Shown: positions 1 through 9,858 of the stretch, piece after piece
How the letters are laid out: every line of letters starts with the position of its first letter
Numbering within the stretch: position 1 is the stretch's first letter
Assembly: GCA_938007965.1 (NCBI GenBank)
Contig: CALLMH010000025.1
Coordinates: 36,069 to 100,068, forward strand
Length of the DNA stretch: 64,000 nt
Direction of reading: 5' to 3'
Source of the DNA: an uncultured Saprospiraceae bacterium
GTDB taxonomy: Bacteria > Bacteroidota > Bacteroidia > Chitinophagales > Saprospiraceae
Translations under genes and position numbers: made by a program
The notes under the pieces: model-generated
Databases searched by the model: none
What the model saw: the letters and a program-made list of their open reading frames with translations, nothing else
Told to the model about the DNA's origin: nothing

Positions 1-810
1 CAATGCGGTAAATGGATGACCTAGTAATGTAACTATATTTATAATACTAGGATTAGTGATTTCTATAAGACCAGATTTCATCATTGTGCCCAGCAATATG
101 AGTACGATCGGAACTAATATAATCGAGATTATGAGTGCTATGTTAGGAAGATTTTTGGTTTCATTATTTTGATCGTCGCTTACTAGATGAGGCGCTTTGA
201 TATGAATTTTTTCAGCTATATATCTGCCATAAAGTAGTCCGCTTAAAATAGCGGTAGGAATTCCCGCTAAAAAACCAACTAATATGACCCATCCTAGATC
301 AGCATCGAGTATATCCGCAACGGCTACGGGACCCGGCGTAGGAGGTATGAAAGCGTGCGTGATGGCTAATCCTGCCAATAGTGGAATCGCATAAAGAAGT
401 AATGACTTGCCCGTTTTTCGCTGTAGTGCATATATGACGGGAATCAGTATGATGAATGCCACGTCGAAGAATACAGGAATAGCCACTACGAATCCAGTCA
501 ATAGCATAGATGTCGGTGCATTTTTGATCCCCATGGATCGGATCAGCCACTGAGCTATAGCTTCTGCTCCGTTTGATTTTTCTAATATAGCACCAAACAT
601 AGCTCCTAGACCCACGACTACTGCCACGAATCCCAAGGTTGATCCCATACCTTTTTGTATGGTTTCGATTATAGTAAGTGCATCCAGCCCAGCGAATAAC
701 CCTGTCAATATACTCGATATCAGTAAGGATATAAACGCAGGAAGCCTCAAGGCCAATATTAAAATAAGTAGTATAATGATTCCGACAAGTACGCTTAATA
801 TTATGCTCAT
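1..810 (-). CDS. gntP: GntP-family gluconate/H+ symporter, 3' end beyond window edge
   Basis: Manual minus-strand translation from ATG at 808-810: MSIILSVLVGIIILLILILALRLPAFISLLISSILTGLFAGL...GLGAMFGAMLEKSNGAEAIAQWLI...ITHAFIPPTPGPVAVADIL, open to position 1. Not in the ORF track because it has no stop in the window. Lies downstream of gntK-gnd. Confidence 0.9.
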   Translation of the reverse strand, partial: MSIILSVLVGIIILLILILALRLPAFISLLISSILTGLFAGLDALTIIETIQKGMGSTLGFVAVVVGLGAMFGAILEKSNGAEAIAQWLIRSMGIKNAPTSMLLTGFVVAIPVFFDVAFIILIPVIYALQRKTGKSLLLYAIPLLAGLAITHAFIPPTPGPVAVADILDADLGWVILVGFLAGIPTAILSGLLYGRYIAEKIHIKAPHLVSDDQNNETKNLPNIALIISIILVPIVLILLGTMMKSGLIEITNPSIINIVTLLGHPFTAL

Positions 811-838
811 GGACTAGATTTTTTATTAGAAATGTAGA

Positions 839-2242
839 TTATCGATTCCAGATTGTATGGTGCGATGGGCCATTGGGATCATCTATTCGTTGGTATCTGT
901 GAGCTCCAAAGTAATCTCGCTGGCCTTGGATGATATTAGCCGTAGATTGTTCATTTTTGTAGGTCTCGATGTATGTCAATGCGGCACTGAGACATGGAAC
1001 TGCAGACCCTGACAGCATAGATTGTGCACATATTTCTCTTAGTGAATTTAGTCCTTCGGATACGATATTCACATATGTAGTATTATTTAGTAAGGTGGGC
1101 TCTTCTTTTAGTTTTACCTTCATATCTTCCATTAATTCAGACCTTATGATACATCCGTTGGTCCAGATTCTCGCTACCTCAGGCATATCAATATTCCATT
1201 GATAAGTATCAGAAGCTGCGTAGATCAGCTCTAAACCTTGATGATGATTGATGATTCTTGCTATCTTGTAAGCTTCGGCAAGTGTATTAAGATCGATATC
1301 TTTTTTATTGATAGACGTAGCATATAGTTTGTTGGCAGCTATCCTTTCGTCTTTGAATGCGGATTGGTACCTAGCGAAGAGAGCGGCAGTAAGAGTATTG
1401 ACTGGTATGCCTAATTCGCAAGCGGCGATGGTTGTCCAGCTACCTGTCCCCTTATTTCCAGCCTTATCTAGGATGATGTCTATGAGGTGAGTATCTCCTT
1501 CTTTTTTTCTAAGGACTTCGACTGTGATTTCTAGTAAGTAACTATTTAGATCTGTCTTGGTCCATGATTCGAATACATCCGCTATCGAAGAGGAGTCATA
1601 GCCCGCGGTATATCTTAAGAGTCCATATATCTCAGCAAGGAATTGCATCTCAGCGTACTCTATGCCATTGTGTACCATCTTGACAAAATGTCCAGCACCA
1701 CCTCTCCCTATATAGCCACAACATGCTCCTCCATCCTTGTCTTTGGCAGCTATTGATTCTAGAGCATCTTTGCAGATTGCATATGCTTCTGGCTCTCCTC
1801 CTGGCATGATCGATGGTCCTTTTAGTGCGCCTTCTTCACCACCAGATACTCCCGTACCTATGAAGTATAGGTCATGTTTGGCGAGTTTGTTATTTCTTTC
1901 TTGAGTCAATTTGTAATGAGAATTACCACCATCAATAATCAAATCGCCTTTGTCCAACAGTGGAATCAGTGAATCGATCGTACTGTCTACAGCTGACCCT
2001 GCAGAAATCATCAGAAATATGGTCCTAGGAGTCTTTAGAGATCGTACAAATTCGTCCAAGTCTTCATGGCCTTCTACTCCTGTAAGATCAGGATATGCGT
2101 GGATAAATTTTTGAGCCACTCTTTCTTCGGAGTCCTTCACATATCTGTTATATAAGCTTAAGCTTACTTGCTTGTCTGCAAAATTTCTAGCTAGACTTTT
2201 CCCCATTACGCCTAATCCAATAAGTCCAAGTTGTTTTTTCAT
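839..2242 (-). CDS. gnd: 6-phosphogluconate dehydrogenase (decarboxylating)
   Basis: GLIGLGVMGKSLARNFA NADP-binding start, GTGVSGGEEGALKGPSIMPGG, KMVHNGIEYAEMQ, GNKGTGSWT motifs; 467 aa. Confidence 0.97.
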   Translation of the reverse strand: MKKQLGLIGLGVMGKSLARNFADKQVSLSLYNRYVKDSEERVAQKFIHAYPDLTGVEGHEDLDEFVRSLKTPRTIFLMISAGSAVDSTIDSLIPLLDKGDLIIDGGNSHYKLTQERNNKLAKHDLYFIGTGVSGGEEGALKGPSIMPGGEPEAYAICKDALESIAAKDKDGGACCGYIGRGGAGHFVKMVHNGIEYAEMQFLAEIYGLLRYTAGYDSSSIADVFESWTKTDLNSYLLEITVEVLRKKEGDTHLIDIILDKAGNKGTGSWTTIAACELGIPVNTLTAALFARYQSAFKDERIAANKLYATSINKKDIDLNTLAEAYKIARIINHHQGLELIYAASDTYQWNIDMPEVARIWTNGCIIRSELMEDMKVKLKEEPTLLNNTTYVNIVSEGLNSLREICAQSMLSGSAVPCLSAALTYIETYKNEQSTANIIQGQRDYFGAHRYQRIDDPNGPSHHTIWNR

Positions 2243-2766
2243 GATTTGCTCTCTTTTATTATAGTATCTATAATCTGTTCTACAGTATTATTAATATCGC
2301 ATCTGATGGCATATTCTGGAATATCCAATATTTCAAACTGCGAATGTAACAAACTCGGCGGCATGAAATGATGTGTTCTTGAAGTGATTCGCTTATAGAT
2401 CAAATCAAAACTACCATCTAGAAATATCCAATGAATTTGTCTCTCAATGTCCTCAGACAATTGAATTCTATACATTTCCTTCAAGGCAGAGCACGCTATG
2501 ATTAATCCTGATTCGGTTTTTAAAATAAACTGATTCATAGCTTGTAACCATCCTTTGCGATCTGTATCGTCAAGGGGCAGACCAGATTTCATTTTGGCTA
2601 CATTGTCAGCTGGGTGAAAATCATCTCCATCATAAAATGGTATAGCAAGAATATCAGAAAGTGCCTGACCGATGGTACTCTTTCCACTTCCTGATACTCC
2701 ACAGATGAAGTAGATCTTGTTACCATAAGAACAGTATGGTGATTCGGACATATAGTTAATTATCAT
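2239..2766 (-). CDS. gntK: Gluconokinase
   Basis: P-loop ICGVSGSGKSTIGQAL, FYDGDDFHPADNVAKMKSGLPLDDTDRKGWL; overlaps gnd start by 4 nt. Confidence 0.95.
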   Translation of the reverse strand: MIINYMSESPYCSYGNKIYFICGVSGSGKSTIGQALSDILAIPFYDGDDFHPADNVAKMKSGLPLDDTDRKGWLQAMNQFILKTESGLIIACSALKEMYRIQLSEDIERQIHWIFLDGSFDLIYKRITSRTHHFMPPSLLHSQFEILDIPEYAIRCDINNTVEQIIDTIIKESKS

Positions 2767-3068
2767 TTACAAGATACACTGATTAGGATAAATGAAAAGA
2801 TGTACCAAAGTTAAAAATGAAGGTTGAAATAGAAATGTGAATTTGTATTCCTAAAATTAAATAAACGAGCGGTTACATATCATTTTGACCTTAGTTCTTT
2901 CAATTAATTAGGTATAAAAAAATGAAACTAAGAAAGAAAATGAAAGAAGACAATTATTATCACCTAAAAATAATAGATATGCAAGTGCATTTTGTAGCAC
3001 ATATTTGATGTGGGATAGAAATGTAGCTTCTTTAAATAATTTGTAATATTGCACACTTGGTTCAATAT

Positions 3069-4265
3069 ATGAAAGACAGAAAAAGAAAAATAAAAATCGC
3101 TTTTTTCGCTGACATCTTGGTCAAAGACTTTGACGGGGCGTCTCGTACTATGTTTCATATTATAGAGCGGATTCCGAAGGATGAATTCGAATTTGTTTTT
3201 TTCTGCGGGATGCCACCTAAGCGAGATATAGGTCATGAGGTCTTCGTAGTGCCTTCGATTCCGATTCCATTTAATAGTACATATAAGTTGGCGATTCCCA
3301 TGTTCAGTTGGTTTTCAATGAGGAAGCGATTGAAGGAATTTCGTCCGGATGTGATTCATATAGCTTCGCCTTCTCCATTGGGGGATTTTGCATTTCAGTA
3401 TAAGCGCAGTAGAGATATTCCAGTGATTACAATCTACCACACTCATTTTCTATCTTATATAAGCTATTACTTGAGGCCACTTCCTTTTTTGTCAAATCCA
3501 GCGGTTAAAACAATCGCCTATGGACAGAAAAAATTTTATGATCAATCTTCTTTGATGTATATTCCAACCATGCAGATGGTCCATGAATTGCATAGATATA
3601 AATTTGATACGTCGAAGATGAAAATATGGCAACGAGGAATGAATCACGAACTATTCAATCCTAATAAACGAGACATACCACGAATCAAGTCGATAACTAA
3701 AAATGATAAACCTAATATTCTTTTTGCTTCCAGGCTCGTATGGGAGAAAAATCTTGCTACCCTAATCAGGATTTATAGAAAGAGTAAGATCGAAGGGGAT
3801 AAGTATAATTTTATCATAGCAGGGGATGGAGTAGCACATGATAAGCTGAAAGAGAAAATGCCGGATGCTTACATGCTAGGAAAAGTAGACCACGACAGTT
3901 TGGCTGCATTATATGCTTCTGCAGATATATTTTTATTTCCATCAGTATCAGAGACGTATGGTAATGTAGTGGTAGAGGCGATGGCGAGTGGCTGCCCATG
4001 TATCATCGCTAGAGGTGGTGGATCTCAGAGTCTAGTAGAGCACGGGAAGACTGGATTTTTGTGCGAACCAGAAGACGAAGCAGATTACCTCAGTAGGATT
4101 AATCAGGTACAAGAAGATCACAATCTTAGAGAGGATTTTATTTCCAATGGGATTGAATATACGAAAACCCTCAATTGGGATACACTCTGCGAGACTTATT
4201 TTGATGATATTGCCAGGCTTGGTAGTACGGGAGATCTGCCTTTAGATACAGTTCGGGTCCAATGA
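3069..4265 (+). CDS. Glycosyltransferase family 4 (GT-B)
   Basis: Track ORF 3057 uses TTG; ATG at 3069 is likelier. Motifs DVIHIASPSPLG, FASRLVWEKNL, FLFPSVSETYGNVVVEAMASGCPCI. Confidence 0.88.
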   Translation: MKDRKRKIKIAFFADILVKDFDGASRTMFHIIERIPKDEFEFVFFCGMPPKRDIGHEVFVVPSIPIPFNSTYKLAIPMFSWFSMRKRLKEFRPDVIHIASPSPLGDFAFQYKRSRDIPVITIYHTHFLSYISYYLRPLPFLSNPAVKTIAYGQKKFYDQSSLMYIPTMQMVHELHRYKFDTSKMKIWQRGMNHELFNPNKRDIPRIKSITKNDKPNILFASRLVWEKNLATLIRIYRKSKIEGDKYNFIIAGDGVAHDKLKEKMPDAYMLGKVDHDSLAALYASADIFLFPSVSETYGNVVVEAMASGCPCIIARGGGSQSLVEHGKTGFLCEPEDEADYLSRINQVQEDHNLREDFISNGIEYTKTLNWDTLCETYFDDIARLGSTGDLPLDTVRVQ

Positions 4266-5278
4266 TATCATTCTATCAAAAATATAAGAAGCCTATAAAG
4301 TGGAGCTTGTTGGTATTGGTCGTTGCTTTTGTAGGACAGTTTGTTTGGAATTCTGATCTAGAAGTGATTGGAGGATATCTAAGGAAGATGCCATTTACAT
4401 TTATAGGTATTGTGGGGCTTTCATTTTTAGCATACCTGAGTGCCACGTTATCGTGGAAGTTGTGCATGGGTTCTGATAGTGCTAAGACTGGATTGCTACA
4501 GCTGTTTATGATTCGGCATGTGGGAGAGATGCTTAGTGTGTTCAATCCTACGAGCGTAATCGCTGGCGAGACACTCAAAGTGCATTACTTGTCTAGAAAC
4601 GGAGTAGATAATAAGCGATCTGTAAGTTCGATATTGCTTTCTCGAATTTTGATTATTTTATCCGCTCTTTTATTGATTATTCTATCGGTGTTCTACCTAG
4701 TATTAGGAGTCATAGGTGATAATCAGGAGCTTCCGATCATCATTCTTGCACTGATTATTGTTAGTGGATTTGGGTATCTATTGGCTAGGTTTTTATTGCA
4801 TTCTAAGTTGTATTTATACCGATCTATGACTAAGATGCAGGAGCGATTTGGACATAAATATATTTCCGATAAGATTTTATTATCTATCAGGGAGATCAAT
4901 CAAGAAGCACATTTATTCTTTACTGATAATCAGGGTAAGTTTATCTTGGCATTTATATTATCTGTCATACATTGGATACTAGGAGCTGCCGAGTTTTATT
5001 TGATATTGCGCGTGTTGGGATTAGATATTTCCGTGGTCAATGCTGTAGCAATAGAGATGGGCGTGATCCTTTTCAAGACAGTCGGCGCTATCGTTCCGGG
5101 TCAGGTAGGAGTTGAAGAATATGCCAATAAAATAATGTTAGAAGCTGTAGGGATAGCTGGAAATGAAGTCTGGTTGGTCGTATCTATCATGCGTCGTGCG
5201 AGGCAGTTATTTTGGGTAGGTGTAGCGGGTATTTTTTATGTTTTTATGAGAAGGAAGTCACCTCAACCAAAAGGATAA
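4262..5278 (+). CDS. Lysylphosphatidylglycerol synthase TM region / UPF0104 flippase-like membrane protein
   Basis: Multi-TM protein with VGAIVPGQVGVEEYANKIML motif typical of the family; 4-nt overlap with the upstream glycosyltransferase. Confidence 0.8.
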   Translation: MISFYQKYKKPIKWSLLVLVVAFVGQFVWNSDLEVIGGYLRKMPFTFIGIVGLSFLAYLSATLSWKLCMGSDSAKTGLLQLFMIRHVGEMLSVFNPTSVIAGETLKVHYLSRNGVDNKRSVSSILLSRILIILSALLLIILSVFYLVLGVIGDNQELPIIILALIIVSGFGYLLARFLLHSKLYLYRSMTKMQERFGHKYISDKILLSIREINQEAHLFFTDNQGKFILAFILSVIHWILGAAEFYLILRVLGLDISVVNAVAIEMGVILFKTVGAIVPGQVGVEEYANKIMLEAVGIAGNEVWLVVSIMRRARQLFWVGVAGIFYVFMRRKSPQPKG

Positions 5279-5518
5279 CATTCAATTTATGTGCGTTCAT
5301 ATTGAACAAATATGAGTACGTATTCGTAATAGACAAAACACTTGAATAGTAAATCTGTGATTCGATCAGTTCGGCGATTTCGAAAAAATGGTTTTGTAAT
5401 ATATGAAGCCTATATTTTCTATGATGTGTATTTTGTCAAGTACCCGATTCTGTTTTGCCCTAGTTTATGTAATTCAATTGTATATTTGAATTTAATTTAG
5501 AAAATCAACACCCAAATT

Positions 5519-7180
5519 ATGGCCTCAAAAATATTAGATTTTAGCAATTTGAAAGGTGATTTTACTGGTGGATTAGTTGCCGGAATTGTGGCACTTCCAT
5601 TGGCATTAGCATTCGGAGTTCAGTCAGGCATGGGGGCTATTGCCGGACTCTACGGGGCGATCATGGTAGGAATATTTGCAGCTATATTTGGCGGCACGTC
5701 TACACAAGCAAGTGGTCCGACAGGCCCTATGACCGTTGTATCTGCAGCTTTAGTGGCGGCAGCTATTCAGATGACTGGTAGTCTAGAGTCCGCTATGGGT
5801 ATCATACTGTTGAGTTTTTTTCTTGGCGGAGTTTTACAGATTGTTTTTGGATTGATGAATATTGCTGGATACGTCAAGTATTTCCCATATCCAGTAGTTT
5901 CGGGTTTTATGAGTGGGGTAGGTTTGATTATAATCATCCTTCAGATATTTCCATTTATGGGTTTGTCTTCTGCAAAATCAACATTTCTCGTCCTACAAGA
6001 CTTGCCACGGTTATTTGCAGAGTTTAATATCTATGCATTAACTCTAGGAGTACTTACGGTATTGATCTATTACGTATTTCCTTATATTACCAAAGCTATT
6101 CCGAGTGCATTGGTTGCTTTAGTCGTTGCTACATTGGTTAGCTATTTCGTAGGGTGGGATGTGCCCATTATTGGTGAGATACCATCAGGGATTCCAGACT
6201 TACAAATCAAGACTATGTTTACCAATATTCCTGCCGAAGCATATTCTATGATTTTTGAATATGCGGCTGTTCTTGCGGTTTTGGGCAGTATAGACTCCCT
6301 ACTCACTTCAGTGATTGCGGACAATATGACGAAGACTAGGCACAATAGTAATAGAGAATTAATAGGTCAAGGGATAGGTAATATGCTCGCTGCAATGATC
6401 GGTGGTATTCCTGGAGCTGGAGCGACAAAGGGTACAGTAGTTAATATCAATGCAGGCGGTCGTACTAGGATCTCCGGGGCTATTCATGGTCTACTTTTAC
6501 TGGGGGTTCTCCTGGGTCTGGGATGGTTGGCGGCACATATTCCATTGTCAGTATTAGCGGGATTGCTTATACCTATTGGATTTAAGATTATAGATACGAA
6601 AGGTCTAAAGCACCTGTTCAAAGTTCCAAAAGCGGATGCGGTCGTGTTGGTATTGGTACTACTGATTACTACGTTTGGCAGTCTGATTCAGGCGGTAGGC
6701 ATAGGTGTGGTACTTGCTTGTATATTATTCATGAAGAAAGCAAGTGACCTTGGAGAAAAAGGGATCGTAATGGAATCTATAGCGGATCTAAAAGATGAAA
6801 AACCATGGCAAGACGAATTGCCCTTTTATGAACTGTATAAGAATAAGGTACTAATTAAGCACTTGAATGGTCCACTGTTTTTTGGATATACGACGCATCT
6901 CAAGAACCAAGTTGCCGATATGAGTAAAGATATAGAGGTGTTGATTATCCGTATGGATCAGGTGCCTCTCATCGATCAATCTGGATTGTATGCCCTAGAA
7001 GATATCGTATTTGATTTGGAATTAAATGGAGTGCAGGTATATTTTGTGAATCTCCAAGAGCAACCAATGGATATGCTCAGATCGATTGATATTATCCCAG
7101 ATTTAGTACATGAGAGTCACATTTTTGCAAATGTAAAAGATGCTTTTGCTTATATAAAGAACGTAGTCAGTACTCGATGA
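5519..7180 (+). CDS. SulP-family anion permease with C-terminal STAS domain
   Basis: DFTGGLVAGIVALPLALAFGVQSGMGAIAGLYGAI, STQASGPTGPMTVV, STAS region VLIIRMDQVPLIDQSGLYALEDI. Confidence 0.94.
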   Translation: MASKILDFSNLKGDFTGGLVAGIVALPLALAFGVQSGMGAIAGLYGAIMVGIFAAIFGGTSTQASGPTGPMTVVSAALVAAAIQMTGSLESAMGIILLSFFLGGVLQIVFGLMNIAGYVKYFPYPVVSGFMSGVGLIIIILQIFPFMGLSSAKSTFLVLQDLPRLFAEFNIYALTLGVLTVLIYYVFPYITKAIPSALVALVVATLVSYFVGWDVPIIGEIPSGIPDLQIKTMFTNIPAEAYSMIFEYAAVLAVLGSIDSLLTSVIADNMTKTRHNSNRELIGQGIGNMLAAMIGGIPGAGATKGTVVNINAGGRTRISGAIHGLLLLGVLLGLGWLAAHIPLSVLAGLLIPIGFKIIDTKGLKHLFKVPKADAVVLVLVLLITTFGSLIQAVGIGVVLACILFMKKASDLGEKGIVMESIADLKDEKPWQDELPFYELYKNKVLIKHLNGPLFFGYTTHLKNQVADMSKDIEVLIIRMDQVPLIDQSGLYALEDIVFDLELNGVQVYFVNLQEQPMDMLRSIDIIPDLVHESHIFANVKDAFAYIKNVVSTR

Positions 7181-7260
7181 TACCCATACCTACAGTATGA
7201 TCTTTAAACTACTAGGCTAGTTAAAAAAAAAGTAAGGCAGTCATGGTCTAGTGAATAAAA

Positions 7261-7285
7261 GGATATTCTATATTTTGCAATATCC
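7261..7285. repeat. Short palindrome GGATATT..AATATCC between convergent genes (possible bidirectional terminator or REP-like)
   Basis: ggatattctatattttgcaatatcc, flanked by aataaaa and ccctactttat; same family as 29756-29780 and 29876-29902. Confidence 0.6.
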
Positions 7286-7299
7286 CTACTTTATAGACA

Positions 7300-9792
7300 T
7301 CATCCATTTATCACGGTGTCATAATCCAAGAAGTAGACTACCTTGAGAGAGATACTGTTCGTCTGTCTGTAGTCGAATAAATTTGAGAAGTTGGAGAAGT
7401 AATTATTATCGAAGTTTCGATCACTGCCACTTATGTTGTTTTTCCATACGACTATGATATCGCTACCTTTGGTAAATCTCCAAGTATAATTAAGGTCTAG
7501 CGTAAAAAAATTGAAATTCACATCATAGATATCTTCTCCTGTTTCTGTCTTACCATCGAATGCTAGATCAGTAAGAGATCCATCATCCTCTAATCTGCCA
7601 AATTTCACATATTGGACTTGATCCCAATTGTGACGGATTCTAGTGGCAAGAGACATTTTATCATTGAATATATACTGTACTCTCAGACTATTGTCGAATG
7701 TCGATCTATTTCGTGTGCCATACATCACATCCCCGTCACTGATCCCAACTATGTCTTGGGGTGTAAAGGCCGTACTTACGAAGCCGTTATCATTTTTGGA
7801 TGTGGTATAGTTAGCCGATAAGAAAAACGATAATTGATCGTTGACTCTTACTCTAGGGCTGAAGTCTATATTGGTAAATTGTCTTCCCTCTTCTCCAAAT
7901 TTTCGATAGAAACCTCTGATATCTAGCGCGAATGTTTTCCTATAATCCGATGAAAAGAATGAGCTTGCAGAGAATGAAGTTGGAAACTCATAAAACTTAG
8001 AAAAATCTCTCGTTCGAGGTTCGAAATAATCAAATGAGGTAAATGGCTCATATCTTATATTTCCTCCGATAGCATTTCTACTTTTCCATAGTACAAAGCC
8101 TCTGAGCCCTAGGCCATAGTTTACAAATTTATTCGGACTGTATAATCGGTCATAATTTTGACTCACCCCTATTTCCCATCTTTGGACTTTATCGTTACCC
8201 GGTTTGAATTGATTGTAAGATACTTCAGAATAAACTTTTCTTTCGTTTGGACCAAATAATATACCTAAATCATTAGGATTGTAATTGTCAGATTCTTCAT
8301 TGTAGAATATTTCTCCTTGCCAATTTCCACTTATTTTGGCTGCGCTCAGAGAATAGGTATGGCCAGTATTGGTTCCGCTATTAAAAAATTGATTCGCAAC
8401 CACTGCTTTACCACTGATGGCATACGTCTGTGATTTATTTCTCAAGCCGAAGAATAGACCCGTTACATTGGCATTATAGTCATCGCCGAATCTCGTCACG
8501 TTGGTGTTTATCAGCGTCACTACACTATTATTAGGTAAGTTTTGATCCGCTACGGCGACATTATAGTTGGTCAGAGGATTGGTTCGTACTTGTCTTTGCA
8601 GCCCAGTTATAGTATCACGGATCACAGCAAATTCTTCTCCTTCTACTGCATTAAATAATCCTAACCCTGTACCGGAAGAAGTTCTACCTGATACTTTTGT
8701 AGCATTATACAGCTGTGCTTGGAGTGGATTGGCAGTGACAATTTCATTTGATTGAAGATTGGTGAATGCACTGAAGTAATTTATAGGCCTTCCACCTACT
8801 CTTCTGGTATAAAACAGATTTCCTTTATCGAATAGCTCTGTTCCTTCTTTGAAGAATTGCCTGTTCTCATCAAACTGTATTTCGAATGGAGATAGATTGA
8901 GAACTTCGTTATCAAAAATCACCTGACCAAAATCTGGAACTACTGTCATGTCTAATGTAAATGCATCATTGATTCCATATTTAAGATCCATTCCTCCAGT
9001 GTAGGCGGGTGTAACAGAGGTAGCTTGATTGATACTTGGATTTCCTATGGTGTTGATATAACCGGTCACAAATGGTATGATCGAAAGCCTCACGGGTGAT
9101 TCTATATTTGATATTCCTTCTAGCCGTCCTGCCTGATTTAGGAATCCGTCGATAGCTGGATTTACAGGATTCCAGTATACATTTTCTCGGAATCTTCTAA
9201 TCTCTCTTATGAATTGGATATTCCAGTTTTGTATATCTGCATTCGCAAATCTGAGGGAAAGATAGGGTATGAATAACTCCACGGACCATCCATTATCTAA
9301 GAATCGTACTTCACTATCCCAAATCGCATCCCAGCTGGAATCTTCATTTCCCGCTGAGATTTTAATATCCTGCTGTACTCCCGACGCAGTCACATTGAAT
9401 GAAAATCCATTCAGCCCATCTTGATACGTATCAAATACTACGCCAAACCAATCTGTGTTTCCTCTTTGATCTCTTGGCGATAGCTCTTTGAGGATTTTGT
9501 CGGGCTCTGTATCATACATCATGGCTCCTATGTATATACCTCTATCTGTATAAAGTAATTTTACTTCCGTCTTTTGAGAAACAGGATCTTCGAATACGGG
9601 GTCAGTCTGTATGAAATTGGTAGCTATTTCTGATTTGTCCCATGCCTTATCGGTAAGAAATCCGTCTATGTTTATTTTCTCTTCTTTACTTATTCTATTG
9701 ATTTGGATTACTTTTTTAGCTGCTTGGGCACATAGAGTATGGGAGAACATTCCAGTACAAAAGGTAAAAATAAGTAAGAACAGTTTTTTCAT
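7300..9792 (-). CDS. DUF5916 domain-containing outer-membrane protein with N-terminal CBM9-like sugar-binding domain
   Basis: Signal peptide, IDGFLTDKAWDKSEIATNFIQTDP, DTYQDGLNGFSFNVTASGVQQDIKIS, TRRVGGRP; beta-rich C-terminus. Confidence 0.85.
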   Translation of the reverse strand: MKKLFLLIFTFCTGMFSHTLCAQAAKKVIQINRISKEEKINIDGFLTDKAWDKSEIATNFIQTDPVFEDPVSQKTEVKLLYTDRGIYIGAMMYDTEPDKILKELSPRDQRGNTDWFGVVFDTYQDGLNGFSFNVTASGVQQDIKISAGNEDSSWDAIWDSEVRFLDNGWSVELFIPYLSLRFANADIQNWNIQFIREIRRFRENVYWNPVNPAIDGFLNQAGRLEGISNIESPVRLSIIPFVTGYINTIGNPSINQATSVTPAYTGGMDLKYGINDAFTLDMTVVPDFGQVIFDNEVLNLSPFEIQFDENRQFFKEGTELFDKGNLFYTRRVGGRPINYFSAFTNLQSNEIVTANPLQAQLYNATKVSGRTSSGTGLGLFNAVEGEEFAVIRDTITGLQRQVRTNPLTNYNVAVADQNLPNNSVVTLINTNVTRFGDDYNANVTGLFFGLRNKSQTYAISGKAVVANQFFNSGTNTGHTYSLSAAKISGNWQGEIFYNEESDNYNPNDLGILFGPNERKVYSEVSYNQFKPGNDKVQRWEIGVSQNYDRLYSPNKFVNYGLGLRGFVLWKSRNAIGGNIRYEPFTSFDYFEPRTRDFSKFYEFPTSFSASSFFSSDYRKTFALDIRGFYRKFGEEGRQFTNIDFSPRVRVNDQLSFFLSANYTTSKNDNGFVSTAFTPQDIVGISDGDVMYGTRNRSTFDNSLRVQYIFNDKMSLATRIRHNWDQVQYVKFGRLEDDGSLTDLAFDGKTETGEDIYDVNFNFFTLDLNYTWRFTKGSDIIVVWKNNISGSDRNFDNNYFSNFSNLFDYRQTNSISLKVVYFLDYDTVING

Positions 9793-9858
9793 CCTGCAAA
9801 AGTAATAAGCTACTTGGACTTAATTCATAATGTATTGCTAATTATTATAATATATTTC

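Noticed and set aside
299-550. 83-aa minus-strand ORF in the track
   Set aside because: Off-frame product inside gntP, whose correct frame runs through the region.
2964-3236. 90-aa minus-strand ORF
   Set aside because: Overlaps the glycosyltransferase start antisense; no domain signal.
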